From Amia ocellicauda (Eukaryota; Chordata; Actinopteri; Amiiformes; Amiidae), in contig NC_089851.1 in NCBI RefSeq assembly GCF_036373705.1, forward strand, positions 46,497,470 to 46,561,469: a DNA stretch of 64,000 bases, in the 5' to 3' direction. Shown here one piece after another: positions 32,183 to 42,400 of this stretch (position 1 is the first letter of the stretch; every line of letters starts with the position of its first letter). A model generated the notes under the pieces. The model was not told the DNA's origin, did no database searches, and saw only the letters and a list, made by a program, of their open reading frames with translations. The translations under genes and the position numbers were made by a program.

Positions 32183-35100
32183 CAGAAGCCAACACACACA
32201 TACACATAGACCAATGATTTGGTGGTAAAATAAGAGGGTATACTGTATCTTATAGTTACTGTTATTATTATTATTATAACTTTAATACAAATCTGTATAA
32301 TTGGAAAACTATTTCCACAGATTTATTATCATATTGTATGAACTGTGGCACAAAATCTGTTGCTGTTCCCACCACCCCAGGAGTTCACTGACTTGCATGT
32401 GGAGGCTCTTCGTGTGATTTCAAACTGCCTTGAAGATGACGAGGCTGTGCAGTTCCTTCAGGAGACGGGGGGATTGGACAGACTCCTGCTGTTCACTGCC
32501 AATCCGAGCCTTCCCGAAGCCCAGATGAATGCGGCAAGAGCAATTTCAAGAGCAGCAGCAAAGAGCAGTATGTTTTTCCCCCCTTCCCCTGCATCTAAAA
32601 TATTTCAGTGACCTCACCCTTTGACCTTTCACAGGCTAATAACCCTGTTCATATAATAGGTTCATGTCGTATTTTGCAATAACAATCAGCATTGTAGTGG
32701 TGACAATCCTCTTCTGTCCTTATCCCAAGCTCTGCTGAGTTTGTCATCAATCGGTCATGACAAATTAGGAGGGCATACCATCATGAACACAGACTTCAGA
32801 CTGAGTGTTTTTCCCAAAGGTGAAACCAGGAAGATTCTGCATGAGCACGATGTGGAAAAAGTGCTGATTTCCCTGCTGGCGGTGGAGCATGACGGGGTGC
32901 GCGGGGCTGCCTGCCACGCCATTGCTGTGATGTGCGACAACCTGGCCAACAAGGACGCCTTCAGAAACCACGGTGAGAGAGTCAGAGGACCCCCCGACTG
33001 CCAACCATGAAAGCAGGTTGGCACTGTCTGACCTGCCTTGTTCCCCAATGGTAGTAAATCAGTTTACAGCATTACAAAGCATGCTGCGCAGTACGTTTTT
33101 TTGTCAGCAGCTCATTTGTGTTCCAGAGGGAGTTCGCCCGGTGGTGCAGCTGCTCAGCAGTGACAACGCCGAGGTGAAAGAGGCTGCTGCCCTGGCCCTG
33201 TCAAGCCTTACAAACTCCAATCAGCTGAATGCTTAGTAAGTGTCAGGTTTAAATTTGTTTTGAATCAGACAAAACTGTGATGAATGGAATTGGACACCTT
33301 GAACTGGCTCCAATACACACCTCTTAACTCTTGAGAAAAGCCATTCGTTATCAGATCCAGGAGGTCCACCTTTGAGAAGATAATCCCCTTTAGACAACGA
33401 AGAACCAGAAACTCCACCTGCGTTGCTGCCTGGAGAGCTGTGAAATGGCTGCCTGGAGACAGCTGTACTGGTTTCAGTTGGCACCCGATTTGCAACAGAT
33501 GGAAAGAATTTTGAAATGGCTAAATCCCACAATCAGGTCAACTGGCTGCTCCCTTGGGGAAGGGAAAGAGAGCGTTATTAAAAGGGAACAGGAAGTCTTG
33601 TGGCATCCTCACTAGTAGGTGAAGCGGTCATGTGGCTATAATGTGCTGAGAAGAGGAAGGACCTCCAGTCTTCATAGACTGTACAACGTTCCTAATCTTT
33701 CCTGATCTTTCCCATGTTTCCAAGTGCGGTGTTTGAGGCGGAGGGGGCCGAGGCTCTGGTCCAGCAGCTGGCAGAGACAAGGGAAGGAGCGGTGGCCTTC
33801 TCTGCGGCTGTGCTCACTAACATGGCTGCTCAGGAGATGCTGCGTTCCAGCATCCTAAGTCACGGGGCTGTTCAGTCTCTCACACAGCCGCTGCTCTCCT
33901 CCAGCAGTCTGGTGCTCAGCAAGGCCACGCTGGCACTGGCAGCGCTCTGCTGTGACTCAGAGGGAAGGACTGAAGTAAGACGTAGCGCTCGAGCAGCCAG
34001 GCTCCTCTGTGCTCTCTGTAGATCCTTTTTTAGAAGTCTCTTTGTACACAGTGAGGGGTAGCTTAATCACATTGCCTCTTTTATGTTTCTGTTTTTTTCT
34101 GTTTTAAGTGTGTAATCACCAATCATTAATCATCATTATAAATTAATTAAACCCTCCCAAGTTCAGAAATTAAGCAAAGTAATGGTTCAAGCAGGAAACA
34201 CACTTAAACACATGGAGTAGAAATGTTTTAAGAGATGTACATATATCAAAATGTTAATCAATGAAAAGCCTTTTAAACCAGTCACCTACCATTGGTAAGA
34301 GATAAACAACTTTAGAGAAATAATTAAATTGATAGATACAACCACAATGAATTAGAAGTCCATATTTAACACCATTTAGAGGAACATTGACCATCTATTT
34401 ATTGATTGGCAGATAAGAAATTCTGGAGGGCTAGTTCCCCTCGTAAAGCTACTGAACTCCCACCACACTGAAGTGCGACGCAATGCATGCTGGGCTGCCC
34501 TGGTGTGTGCAGGTGACGAACCCACAGCAATAGAGATGTGCAAATTAGGGTAAGTGGAACAAATATAATGCACTTTGTTGTTTTTGGCAGTACAATAGTT
34601 TTATTGTTTCATTTATCATACCCCAGAACGTCCCAGTGAAAACAAATAGAAAATATATTATTGATTGTGTCTAAATTCATATCTGTTTAATTATTCAGCT
34701 AACAGAGCCCTGGAGTTGGCTGAACTTCTCAGTTGTTAAAATCCTGAAAACAAAACAAAATGTTACTGGCACTTGATGTAGTCATTAGTTAAGATACTGA
34801 GAGCACACGTGAGATGACCCAGGTACGCTTGTATTGCCTGAAGACCCGACCTGGCTGTTCGTCTCACTGCTTGAGTCCAGGCTGTTCAAACTGATCTTAG
34901 AACTGCAGATTCAATACAGATTCAACACTTCAACACCTGCTGTTGGTTTACACCACTAGGGGGCAACAATATACTACAAAAACCTTAACTATCAATGTCC
35001 TCTCAAAAATGCAGCTGATTTCAGTTGTGTTATTATTTGGAGTTGAGGGTTTGTGTTAAATTGCACTCAGAAAAACACACTGATCTCCACTAATGGGAGT

Positions 35101-35848
35101 GTTTCTGTATGCTCAGCTTGTACATAGATTCACCATGTGCTAACTACACCCATGCTGTGAATACACTACTAAGATGGGCTAGCTCCTGTTTGAAACCTCC
35201 TTTATGTCCCTTTATGCATTTATCTAATTTCTTTCCTCATATAATGTTTTCCATTTTATTCCCTTTTGCATATTCAGAGCCTTGGAAATCCTGCAAGACA
35301 TCAATTCATCGTCAAACCTCAGAAATAAGTTCAGTGAAGCTGCGCTACATAAGTTGCTTGACAGCAACCTTTCCGTTAAATACAGCTTGACTGGCTACTT
35401 ATCACCCAGCAATATCACTACAGATGGGTTTTATGACCCAGGACAGGTAGTGCATAAATAACTAGCTACAAAAAATACACTACATATTGGAAGACAATCC
35501 CTGAAATAGCTGAATAGCCTTGAACTCACTGACTTGGGCTTTCTTCCAGACAAAGACTGGCCACAGAGTTCCTGCGTTAGAACATCTTTCTAAGCAGGAC
35601 GTTCACCAGCACCGCGCGGTTATTCTGGTTAATGGAAAACCACACGAACAGTAAGATTATTTTATTTTGTTTTGTTAAATGTGCAGGTTTTTGTACAATG
35701 CACAGCGGAATATGGGCAGCTGTGTTAGAAAAATAATTCTTAAGTTCCCCATGGTAATGTGCAATATCCCGTCTCCCTTTGGGTAGTATTCTCAACTTGA
35801 AAGATAACCATAACACAGCACAGTTGAACTTAAAAAGCACATTAAGCA

Positions 35849-35912
<64 letters not shown>

Positions 35913-38226
35913 TTTATTAATAATATTGTGGGTGTGGTTTTCATGGAAAGAACTTGAAGGTTTTTTTAGTATCCTACCAAGGCAGAGAAAGTGAAAGTGC
36001 ATAGACATTACATTTCTAGGCATGGTCATTTTTGTGACATTCTCTTTAAGACTCTGTAAATGTGTCCCATGGACCTGAGCCACTCTTGTCTGCTCTATTG
36101 TGCCCAGAGAGACCCCAGAGCCAGCGCATGTGGACGAGAAGCAGCAGGACAGTCCTGGAGCCGCTCGGTCTTCTTCAGTTCTGAGTAAGAGCAGCACGAA
36201 AGACAAAACCCCAAGGTAAGAGTCAGAAAGCCCTGCTCTCCACTCACTCTCTTTCTTGTAGAGAATCAGTCACAAGTTCAGAGGCTATCAGTTCTCTCCC
36301 CTCACATGTTCCATGTGATGCCAAACAATCCTGAACCTGTGATTAGGTGATTGCATTCTAAACTAATTTTACCGAGTCAGTTTCCGGACAAGGTCATTGC
36401 CTTTTTCAGCTGTTTGGCTTGAAGGCCCCTGCAGAGCATAAAGGGTTTTCTCACAAATTGTCCCTGGGATTCTGTAAGCATCCATTGACTGGAGAAGGAA
36501 ACTCACTTCACTTTGTTTTCAAGGTTCAGTGGTAATGCTCCGAAACAAATCACTCATTAAAGGTTGTTTACTTTTGGTTGATGGATTGTATGTAAAAGTC
36601 TTATTGAGGGCTCCTGCCACCCAGCTACTCACTATACAGACATAATTAATAGTCTACACATAAATCTCACCCAAATTCCTACTGCACATTACAGCCCCAG
36701 TAATTGAAAATGGGTTCAGAGAGAGACCTCTAGAACAAAGCTTATACTTATTCCAAGACAACAGTATCTGCACCCTTTATTGAAAACAATACAAGTCACT
36801 TATTAGTGCTAAGGGTGTTTGAACACTCTATATTGCAGTAAAGGAAAAAGCAAAGGTAGGAAGGAGGACGAGAAGCTCAAAGACGAGGAGGAAACGAAAC
36901 ACCAGCAGGAAACGGCCCCTGAAAACATGCTGTGGGTTCCCCCTCACGATTCAGCTTTTCAAACACTTGTCATTGAAGCCTCCAACCTGGTGCAGCCTCT
37001 TCATGAACCCAGGGAACAGGCCATCGCCCTGGCAAAGTAAGTGTCCCTTCAGCTGCAGGGAACAGTTATGTGTTCACTTCTGAACTCGGTACTGTTCTGA
37101 CCTGCAAGTCAGATTCGTGTCGTCTGTTTCGATTGCTCTTGTGAGCAATGGTTCTTGTCGTTGCAAATCGCAGGCTGGTGTCAGATGCCATGGGGGGGAG
37201 TGTGGAGAGGGAGCGGCTCCATGAGTTCATCTGGGAGCTTCACCTCAGCGAGCTGAAGTTTGAACTCAAGTCCAATGTGATCCCCATTGGAAAGATACAG
37301 AAAGGAATCTACTATCACCGGGCTCTGCTCTTCAAGGTACATGTGTGTTCAGTCTGCCATATTGGTCACTGAAAGGGTTTGACATATCCTCTTGTGGAAA
37401 GACACACTGGTAATGGGCTCCACTCTGAATTAGGATGTGTCATGCTCACTGTGTAATCTGTGTAAGGCCAGTGCTTTAGCAGGAGATGGAGGATAAACTT
37501 TACATTTTAGTGCCTATCATTATATTTTAAAATAAATGCTTTTGGCATCATGCATTTTGTATTATTGCAATTTAGTGTCAATAATAAATATTTCAGCTTG
37601 AAGTGCTATTGAAGGCGAAAAATATACTGGCACATTAAGTGAATGTTCAGACAGAATTTAGTCTTTTTGATGTGTTGATTAAATATCACATATGTAAAGG
37701 AAATTTACTAACCCACCATGAGGCAACATATATTTCATAAGACTCTCTTGAAAACTGCAACATATCTGTGCTTCAATCACAGGAGTGGGAGAACGCAAGT
37801 GAAACAAACACCAAAAGTCAAAATAATTCAAACTTTCCTGCCATTGTAAATGCTGTCCTTGGTCCTGAAATCCTGCCCTGTTCTCAATACTGTGGATTTA
37901 TTCTCGGTGACAGAGATCTGACTGTAATTGAGGATTATTATATACAGATCTCTCACTGTAGATGTACACAGATCTGTAAAGAATCCTTCATTTTCAAGCC
38001 CAACCACTTTTTTCTGCAGGTGTTGGCAGACAGGGTGGGGCTGAGCTGCAGCCTGGTCCGCGGGGAGTATAATCGGGCCTGGAACCAGGTCCTGTTAGTG
38101 GACAGACCCCCTGGCACTGCTGGGCGTCATCTTCAGCCCGAGACCTATATCGTGGATCTGATGCATAGGCCAGGACACCTAATGAAGGACAACAGCCCCG
38201 AAGCCATCCAGTATCAACTCATTTAA
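19393..38226 (+). CDS. ARMC3: ARMC3, armadillo repeat-containing protein 3 (17 coding exons)
   Basis: Joined exons: 19393-19440, 24320-24437, 24966-25091, 25208-25276, 27298-27473, 30338-30532, 32381-32567, 32820-32972, 33127-33235, 33725-33974, 34413-34549, 35278-35446, 35550-35650, 36108-36215, 36839-37036, 37174-37336, 38020-38226. They total 2,514 bases (837 aa plus stop). Every intron is GT-AG and every phase matches. The protein matches vertebrate ARMC3 from MGKKAKKEAEPPAKDV to the C-terminus and is slightly shorter than human. Residues about 17-520 are armadillo repeats, about 590-715 a charged linker rich in S, K and E, and about 715-837 an EDR1-like domain (HRALLFKVLADRVGL, SLVRGEYNRAWNQVLL). 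ARMC3 is a cytoplasmic protein linked to cilia and sperm. The gene is divergent from PIP4K2A, as in human. No damage is seen. Confidence 0.96.
19977..22197. mobile_element. Tc1-like element with a LINE inserted inside
   Basis: The left end CACTACCTGTCATAAGTTTC and the right end with TTTTGACTGGTAGTG are inverted repeats of one Tc1-like family, extending over GAACACC and TTTTTCCAG. TA precedes the left end (19,975-19,976). On the right, TG follows instead, inside a (TG)n run. The interior holds no readable catalytic transposase, but a 0.8-kb LINE fragment sits in it, which explains the large size. Confidence 0.75.
20930..21757 (+). mobile_element. CR1/L2-like LINE, 5'-truncated
   Basis: The translation gives the end of a reverse transcriptase ORF in three pieces: LWADTWQMKFNVDKCRVLHA and HEKDLGVYLDSSL, then a frame break near 21,240, then LIQVFKIMKGIDHIKPEEL and VTIWNKLPSDVVEAEN with a stop at 21,679. 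The 3' UTR ends in repeats of TTCTTATG, resembling the octamer tail of CR1-type LINEs. It is a dead 5'-truncated copy. The duplicated AAAGTGTCATT just upstream is a local tandem repeat and does not recur at the 3' end. Confidence 0.85.
22216..23109 (+). mobile_element. DD36E element, copy 4, internally deleted
   Basis: Both 29-bp inverted repeats and flanking TA (22,214-22,215 and 23,110-23,111) are kept, but the element is only 894 bp. About 330 bases are lost from the middle, so it is a non-autonomous derivative with intact ends. It inserted 18 bases beyond the end of the Tc1 element above, in a TG/TA run. Confidence 0.95.
22364..23077 (+). pseudogene. DD36E transposase, copy 4, deleted
   Basis: The first 60 residues (to SSMRQSCG) end at a TGA, the same arginine codon lost in copy 1. 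The sequence then jumps to NENMDPSCLV, losing the second helix-turn-helix and the first catalytic D. The rest, with FQQDNAPCH and NPIEHLWD, is open to the normal end. The junction carries a short GATGAG patch. Confidence 0.93.
23585..23765. mobile_element. PIF/Harbinger-type MITE
   Basis: A 181-bp near-palindrome with ends GGGCCGGATTAAATC and, inverted, GGGCCAGATTAAATC. Pairing extends about 38 bases over ACTTTGA and the CTATTAGC segments. TAA flanks both ends (23,582-23,584 and 23,766-23,768), the typical Harbinger target duplication. It has no coding capacity. It lies in ARMC3 intron 2 (the intron after coding exon 1). Confidence 0.75.
24320..24437 (+). CDS. ARMC3: ARMC3 coding exon 2
   Basis: Acceptor CCCTGTCAG and donor AAAG|GTATAA, residues about 17-55 (FDPLPIESKNAATVVLMLNS onward). 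It begins the first armadillo repeat. Confidence 0.95.
24966..25091 (+). CDS. ARMC3: ARMC3 coding exon 3
   Basis: Acceptor CCCTAAAG and donor CATA|GTAAGG, residues about 56-97, including GAVEPLSKLISHQDRLVRRN, an armadillo repeat. Confidence 0.95.
25208..25276 (+). CDS. ARMC3: ARMC3 coding exon 4
   Basis: Acceptor TTTGCAG and donor GAAG|GTATGT. It encodes the short segment with DEVKRCVKKLDVIPSVIGRL. Confidence 0.95.
25277..27297. other. ARMC3 intron 4
   Basis: A 2-kb intron. No transposon, exon or RNA gene is recognised inside. Confidence 0.6.
27298..27473 (+). CDS. ARMC3: ARMC3 coding exon 5
   Basis: Acceptor CCCCCTTTCAG and donor CAG|GTTCGA. The HDGLDPLIQLLSSPDPDVKK and NSVECIYNLVQ segments are near-identical to the known protein. 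Confidence 0.96.
27700..27896 (-). repeat. tRNA-derived SINE (in ARMC3 intron 5)
   Basis: On the minus strand, an A-box-like GGCTTGGTGG at about 27,866-27,882 is followed by a B-box-like GGTTCACTCC at 27,819-27,829 within a strong T-arm-like hairpin (TGGGGTTCACTCCCCA). The spacing fits an internal RNA polymerase III promoter. The downstream part is not tRNA-like, which suggests a SINE rather than a tRNA gene. Ends are approximate. Confidence 0.5.
27897..30337. other. ARMC3 intron 5, remainder
   Basis: No exon or clear repeat is seen in this stretch. It ends at the acceptor GTGTGATTGCAG. Confidence 0.5.
30338..30532 (+). CDS. ARMC3: ARMC3 coding exon 6
   Basis: 65 codons, phase 0 at both ends. 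The segment KGVPPLLELLQSEFPLIQQI onward is two armadillo repeats. Confidence 0.96.
30533..32117. other. ARMC3 intron 6, main part
   Basis: AT-rich intronic DNA with no recognised feature before the (ATT)n tract. Confidence 0.5.
32118..32180. repeat. (ATT)n microsatellite
   Basis: A pure ATT run in intron 6; a short second run lies near 32,260-32,275. Confidence 0.95.
32381..32567 (+). CDS. ARMC3: ARMC3 coding exon 7
   Basis: Acceptor CCACCCCAG and donor AGCA|GTATGT. It encodes EFTDLHVEALRVISNCLEDD and the following GGLDRLLLF repeat. Confidence 0.95.
32820..32972 (+). CDS. ARMC3: ARMC3 coding exon 8
   Basis: The acceptor TTCCCAAAG completes a serine codon with exon 7; the donor is CACG|GTGAGA. 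It carries ETRKILHEHDVEKVLISLLA and HAIAVMCDNLANKDAF. Confidence 0.94.
33127..33235 (+). CDS. ARMC3: ARMC3 coding exon 9
   Basis: Acceptor TGTGTTCCAG and donor GCTTA|GTAAGT. It encodes GVRPVVQLLSSDNAEVKEAA and the repeat end. An alternative AG two bases downstream would break the frame. Confidence 0.94.
33725..33974 (+). CDS. ARMC3: ARMC3 coding exon 10
   Basis: Acceptor ATGTTTCCAAG and donor ACTGAA|GTAAGA. It has two armadillo repeats, including AVLTNMAAQEMLRSSI and LALAALCCDSEGRTE. Confidence 0.94.
34413..34549 (+). CDS. ARMC3: ARMC3 coding exon 11
   Basis: Acceptor TTGATTGGCAG and donor TTAGG|GTAAGT. It encodes IRNSGGLVPLVKLLNSHHTE and the CWAALVCAGDEPT helix, which matches the last conserved armadillo repeat. 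Confidence 0.95.
35278..35446 (+). CDS. ARMC3: ARMC3 coding exon 12
   Basis: Acceptor TGCATATTCAG and donor GGACAG|GTAGTG. It carries NKFSEAALHKLLDSNLSVKY and SLTGYLSPSNITTDGFYDPG, a conserved post-repeat segment of ARMC3. Confidence 0.95.
35550..35650 (+). CDS. ARMC3: ARMC3 coding exon 13
   Basis: Acceptor TTTCTTCCAG and donor GAACA|GTAAGA. It is less conserved but keeps HRAVILVNGK, matching the RAVLLINSK region of human. Confidence 0.9.
35849..35910. repeat. (ATT)n microsatellite
   Basis: An ATT run in ARMC3 intron 13. It creates an artefactual poly-asparagine frame on the minus strand. Confidence 0.95.
36108..36215 (+). CDS. ARMC3: ARMC3 coding exon 14
   Basis: Acceptor TTGTGCCCAG and donor CCAAG|GTAAGA. 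It encodes the serine-rich linker with SSSVLSKSSTKDKTP, corresponding to the NTVLSKSATKEK region of human. Confidence 0.92.
36839..37036 (+). CDS. ARMC3: ARMC3 coding exon 15
   Basis: Acceptor CTATATTGCAG and donor GCAAA|GTAAGT. It has a highly charged KGKSKGRKEDEKLKDEEE stretch, then the start of the C-terminal domain (WVPPHDSAFQTLVIEAS). Confidence 0.94.
37174..37336 (+). CDS. ARMC3: ARMC3 coding exon 16
   Basis: Acceptor GCAAATCGCAG and donor TTCAAG|GTACAT. It carries FIWELHLSELKFELKSNVIP and GIYYHRALLFK, diagnostic of the ARMC3 C-terminal domain. Confidence 0.96.
38020..38226 (+). CDS. ARMC3: ARMC3 coding exon 17 and stop
   Basis: Acceptor TTTTTTCTGCAG. It encodes VLADRVGLSCSLVRGEYNRA and ends with PEAIQYQLI and TAA. 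The C-terminus aligns with human ARMC3. Confidence 0.96.
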   Translation: MLADRVGLSCSLVRGEYNRAWNQVLLVDRPPGTAGRHLQPETYIVDLMHRPGHLMKDNSPEAIQYQLI

Positions 38227-38599
38227 TGCAGTCCTGTCCTGGACACAGAAACAGCAGGACCAAGACGCACTCAGGAAATAAGTATTGATAATTAACAATT
38301 CCTAGTTTGAGAAACATACAATGGATCTCTCATGGACTCCCCAGTGTTGTTTAAGAGTAGGTTAGTTTAAGACCAGAGCTAATGGAGTTCTGTGAAACCA
38401 GCTCTGTGTGTACAATTGTTTATCCAGTTTCCTTGTATGAGTTATGCATATTCTACAAGCACAACTGATATCCACAATTGTCAACACAGCGAAAGAAAAA
38501 GGGTAATACTTCATGAATAATTACATTGGTTTAAATCTAAGACAAAATGTGCCACAGATGTAACAGTATTTCAGTTTGATGACTTTTAGGCACCCTGAA

Positions 38600-38605
38600 A
38601 ATAAA
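38600..38605 (+). other. Candidate ARMC3 polyadenylation signal
   Basis: First AATAAA downstream of the ARMC3 stop, giving a 3' UTR of roughly 0.4 kb. No transcript end can be confirmed. Confidence 0.45.
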
Positions 38606-38929
38606 TATAATGATTTACATTCTAGTTTCTGTGTTCATTGCCATGTCCTGTGTTGTGACATTTTATTTATGCATGTCTACTAGAGTAGCGACAGGATTTA
38701 TTAATTCATTAGTCAGATTCATGACAACATGGAACCAAGTCCACATCCAACACTCAGTTCATGGATTTTGCACAATTTGTATCTTTAGATCTTATGTGAA
38801 AGTCAATAATAGACCAAAATGTATTACCAGAAAACAAAAAGGCTGAGAATTAACAGCTATTAAACAAGCTCCTCCAGTAAAAACATCAGGGAAAGAAAAT
38901 TATGAATGCAAACAAGATGTTATTTTTGT

Positions 38930-40105
38930 TTTGACAGACAATGATAGACAATCCCAAACTACAGGAGTTTTGGAATAAATGGAATACATGTAGGAGCAAT
39001 TTCTACAGCAGGTCAAATAATAAGAGATGATCTAACCCAAACTGCTGATATACACAAGATGAAGATTGCACAACTCTTAAAGGTGTCTGGCAGTGTATCT
39101 GTAGTTATTGATGCAAAAGATCAGAATGTTTTGCACATTTTGTTTGTTCTCCAAGGAATATTGAGTACCTCCAAACTGAAAGTAATATTAGCCGACAGGT
39201 AATCTGCACTCTGTAAATTAGGCTGCTAGTCGGTGGCACAGGGTGTTGTGAAATCATTAAATGCATTTGAAGTTAATTGTATTGTAAATGGATTTGTCTC
39301 CGATAATACAGTTTACATGATCAAGGCATACTATGACTTTCTTCAAGGTTTACTGCCAAATTCAATACATTTGACTTGCTAGCGAGAGCTATTATGTGGG
39401 CATTGCAAAAACATTTTCTAAAAACAGACAAACTGGTTGCAACCATTACAGATATGTATACACTGCCCAAGCATTAAAGATTTAAAGATTAATAAGTTCC
39501 CAAATTATTATCAAAGTTTAAAATATACAGTACTGTACAAAAGTTTTAGGCAGGTGTGAAATAATGCTGTAAAGTAAGAATGCTTTCAAAAATAGACATG
39601 TTAATAGATTATATTTATCAATTAACTAAATGCAAAGTGAGTGAACAGAAGAAAAATCTACATGAAATCCATATTTGGTGTGACCACCCTTTGCCTTCAA
39701 AACAGCATCAATTCTTCTAGGTACACTTGCACAAAGTCAGGGATTTTGTAGGCATATAGTCAGGTGTGTGATTAAACAATTATACCAAACAGGTGCTAAT
39801 GATCATCAATTCAATATGTAGGTTGAAACACAATTATTAACTGAAACAGAAACAGCTGTGTAGGAGGAATAAAACTTTTGCCTAAAACTTTTGCCCGGTA
39901 CTGTATTTCTCAGTTGTTACCAATTCTGTAGATACTCAAATAAGTGTTTTTTCTTATGGCAAAGTTTCACAAAACAATGTCATTCTCTGACAAAAGGCAG
40001 GATTAATGAACTGATGATGCCTACATTTAATAGGTAAATGTAATGCATGGGACATTTGTTTTATGAAACTAAGTGACAATTAATGTGCTGCTTGCAAACA
40101 AGATT
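38930..40105 (+). mobile_element. Decayed hAT-type transposase, relic 1
   Basis: Frame fragments recall hAT transposases: KMKIAQLLKVSGSVSVVIDA near 39,060, and VSDNTVYMIKAYYDFLQGLL with PNSIH at about 39,298-39,370, then TDKLVATITDMY. Stops and frameshifts separate them. A second, similarly decayed copy lies at 48.4-48.9 kb, and the two align by eye, including the tail with TGTAATGCATGGGA and GTGCTGCTTGC. A MITE interrupts this copy. Confidence 0.6.
39528..39903. mobile_element. Tc1-derived MITE
   Basis: It is 376 bp between CAGTACTGTACAAAAGTTTT and the inverted AAAACTTTTGCCCGGTACTG, with TA on both sides. The interior keeps the GGTGTGACCACC region but no transposase. It inserted into the hAT relic and is therefore younger. 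Confidence 0.85.
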
Positions 40106-40106
40106 G

Positions 40107-40465
40107 AACATAAGAATATAAGAAAGTTTACAAACGAGAGGAGGCCATTTGACCCATTGTGCTCGTTTGGTGTCCATCAATAACTGAGTGATTCAAGGAT
40201 CCCATCCAGCCTATTTTTAAATGTTTGCAAATTTTCAGCTTCAACCACATCGCTGGGGAGTTTGTTCCAGATTGTGACGCCTCTCTGTGTGAAGAAGTGT
40301 CTCCTGTTTTCTGTCTTGAATGCCTTGAAGCCCAATTTCCATTTGTGTCCCGGGTTGCGTTTGTCCCTGCTGATCTGGAAAAGCTCCTCTGGTTTGATGT
40401 GGTCGATGCCCTTCATGATTTTGAAGACTTGGATCGACTCCCCAAGTCCCCCCATAATTCTTATT
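40107..40465 (-). mobile_element. CR1/L2-like LINE tail
   Basis: This is the reverse complement of the 3' end found at 21,410-21,757. It encodes IQVFKIMKGIDHIKPEELF and WNKLPSDVVEAENLQTFKN on the minus strand and ends with an ATAAGAA-type tail at 40,107. It is strongly 5'-truncated. Confidence 0.85.
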
Positions 40466-40669
40466 ATTGTTACCTTTGTAATATATATTGTAACAGTTTG
40501 AAATGGTGACATTCTCAGATAAAGTACACACCACACTCCAGTATACAAAACCTGACCAAATGTCGCCAATATATAGAATCACCACTAGAGGGATTTCAGG
40601 CACTGTGCATCATTGGCACCAGGGGGCTTTATTTATAAGGTCAGCACTGTCTGGCTTCTGATTTTTTTT

Positions 40670-40693
40670 TTCTTTCTTTCTTTCTTTCTTTCT
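40670..40693. repeat. (TTTC)n microsatellite
   Basis: About six TTTC units in a T-rich tract. Confidence 0.85.
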
Positions 40694-40699
40694 TTTTTT

Positions 40700-41470
40700 A
40701 TTCCACCGGAACAAAATAAAATGCTGTGACTTACTGAATCCATAGTGAGAATGTGTTCTTAGATATTCTTCTCCACCTCTAAACTAAGTCCTTGGGTTTG
40801 GAATCCAATATAACGCCTGTTATATTTAATGGAACATCAAAATCGTGAATAAAATAAATGTATATTTGCTTTGTAATTGTTTATATGTAGTTATTTGTAG
40901 TCTGTAGGTTTTATTTTTCAAACTTTCTAATCTTAAATACAAAAATCGATATAAAATATATGTATATCAAAAAAGGTTAAAAATATGAATAACAAAACTC
41001 TGTTCTAATTCATATACCAAATACAAACCTTTTCAGATCCATGCATCATTTTATAGAAGCCCCTAACATTCGAGCTGAACTTTAGCAATGCAGAGACGTG
41101 GCAGAATAATAGTTCGACCACCTCTTGTAGATGTTCATAAAACATAACTGGATTTGAAACCACTCTTTAATTCATTTCATTTGACTTCATTTTTTGGTTT
41201 ACTTTACCCAATATTGCTATGATAGTTACCTGGGTGCCGATCTAAAGGTAAAGTAATAATAATGTACAACTTCTTCATCAATTTTGAACATGAACATGCT
41301 TAATCTGAGCTATTTTTACCGCCCTCCCCCCCGAAACAACTAACATCATTACATTTAAAACATGCTTTTCTATCTAGTAATGTTTTGTGTCAGTGAAGAC
41401 ATGGTCCCCATACAGTAAGTGCAGAACGACAGGTCCCACTTTGTAGCCTAAATGTGTTTCCTCTGTTTTC
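40700..41470. other. AT-rich intergenic DNA
   Basis: Nothing recognised before the CpG island. Confidence 0.5.
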
Positions 41471-41499
41471 TTGTATTTTGCAAACACAACACACAATCA

Positions 41500-42400
41500 C
41501 GTCAAGACCCCCGGTGCACTGCGCAGCGGTCTCCTTCTGCTGAGCTCTAGGCTAAAACGTGCTTTTTCAACAGTAAAGGCGTCCTTGCAAAGCCTGCTTC
41601 TAATCCGAGTGCAGACAGACAGGCCGGCCCGTGTGCTGCAGCGCGGTGTCTGTCCTCATTGCTATTCCGCGCTCGCTCGCGCATCCCCGGGCAGGCTCGT
41701 TCCACGGCTCGCGCGGTCTGCGGAGTTATCATGGCCAGCAGCCTGTTGCCACATTAGCAGCCCCAACACACGTCTGGGATCTGCTCTGCCCCCCTATTGT
41801 GTCTGACTGGGTACAGCTGGGAGCCGGCGGAAGACTCCTCCTGTGGAGTCGGGGGCTGCAGAGAGGCGTCGTGCGCCGGACATGGGGCTCCTGTGACCGG
41901 ACCGGACCTGACGGGCAACATGTGCCATCGTCGGCCTGTGTGAGCGCAGTTCTGCTTGAGCATCGGTGGGTCCATTCCGCACGACAAGGGGAAAAGGTAA
42001 CCCACCGTTTTCTGCATTTTTCTCTCTCTCCTTGCTGCCTGTCTGGCTGTTGAAAGAATGGTGGGCTTTTGCATATGTCAAACCGTTTTGCAGTTGTCAA
42101 TATATATCTATCTGTTTATCTGTACTCTACATGATATGAACGAGTAAACACAAACACTCTCTAGAGATAAACTAGTATATTTACGAATATGTATTGTGCT
42201 ATTGATCAGACTGATTGGAAAGAGAAAAGAAACGCCGCCGTTGCTGCGGGGACAGAAGTGCATGTATTTCGGCTGGTCTTGGGTGTCTTAAGTCATTGAT
42301 GATATAATAATGACATGCATGTGTTTGGTTCGGGCATCTCCAGAAAAGCCGGCCGCGGCAGAGCTCCGCCAAATGCTCCACACACACCGGTGGGTTTTGT
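41500..42400 (+). promoter_or_regulatory. CpG island with candidate leader exon
   Basis: A GC- and CpG-rich block, strongest at 41,600-41,990, in otherwise AT-rich DNA. It contains a good donor, GAAAAG|GTAACC, after 41,996 on the plus strand, and no recognisable protein. The most likely reading is a promoter and non-coding first exon of a plus-strand gene downstream of ARMC3. Transcription on the minus strand is not excluded. Confidence 0.5.

Noticed and set aside
33233..33532. Minus-strand frames in ARMC3 intron 9
   Set aside because: They lie in a short intron and overlap each other in different frames. No family match.
35577..36206. 209-codon minus-strand frame with a poly-Asn run
   Set aside because: It runs through an (ATT)n tract and overlaps ARMC3 exons 13 and 14 on the other strand.
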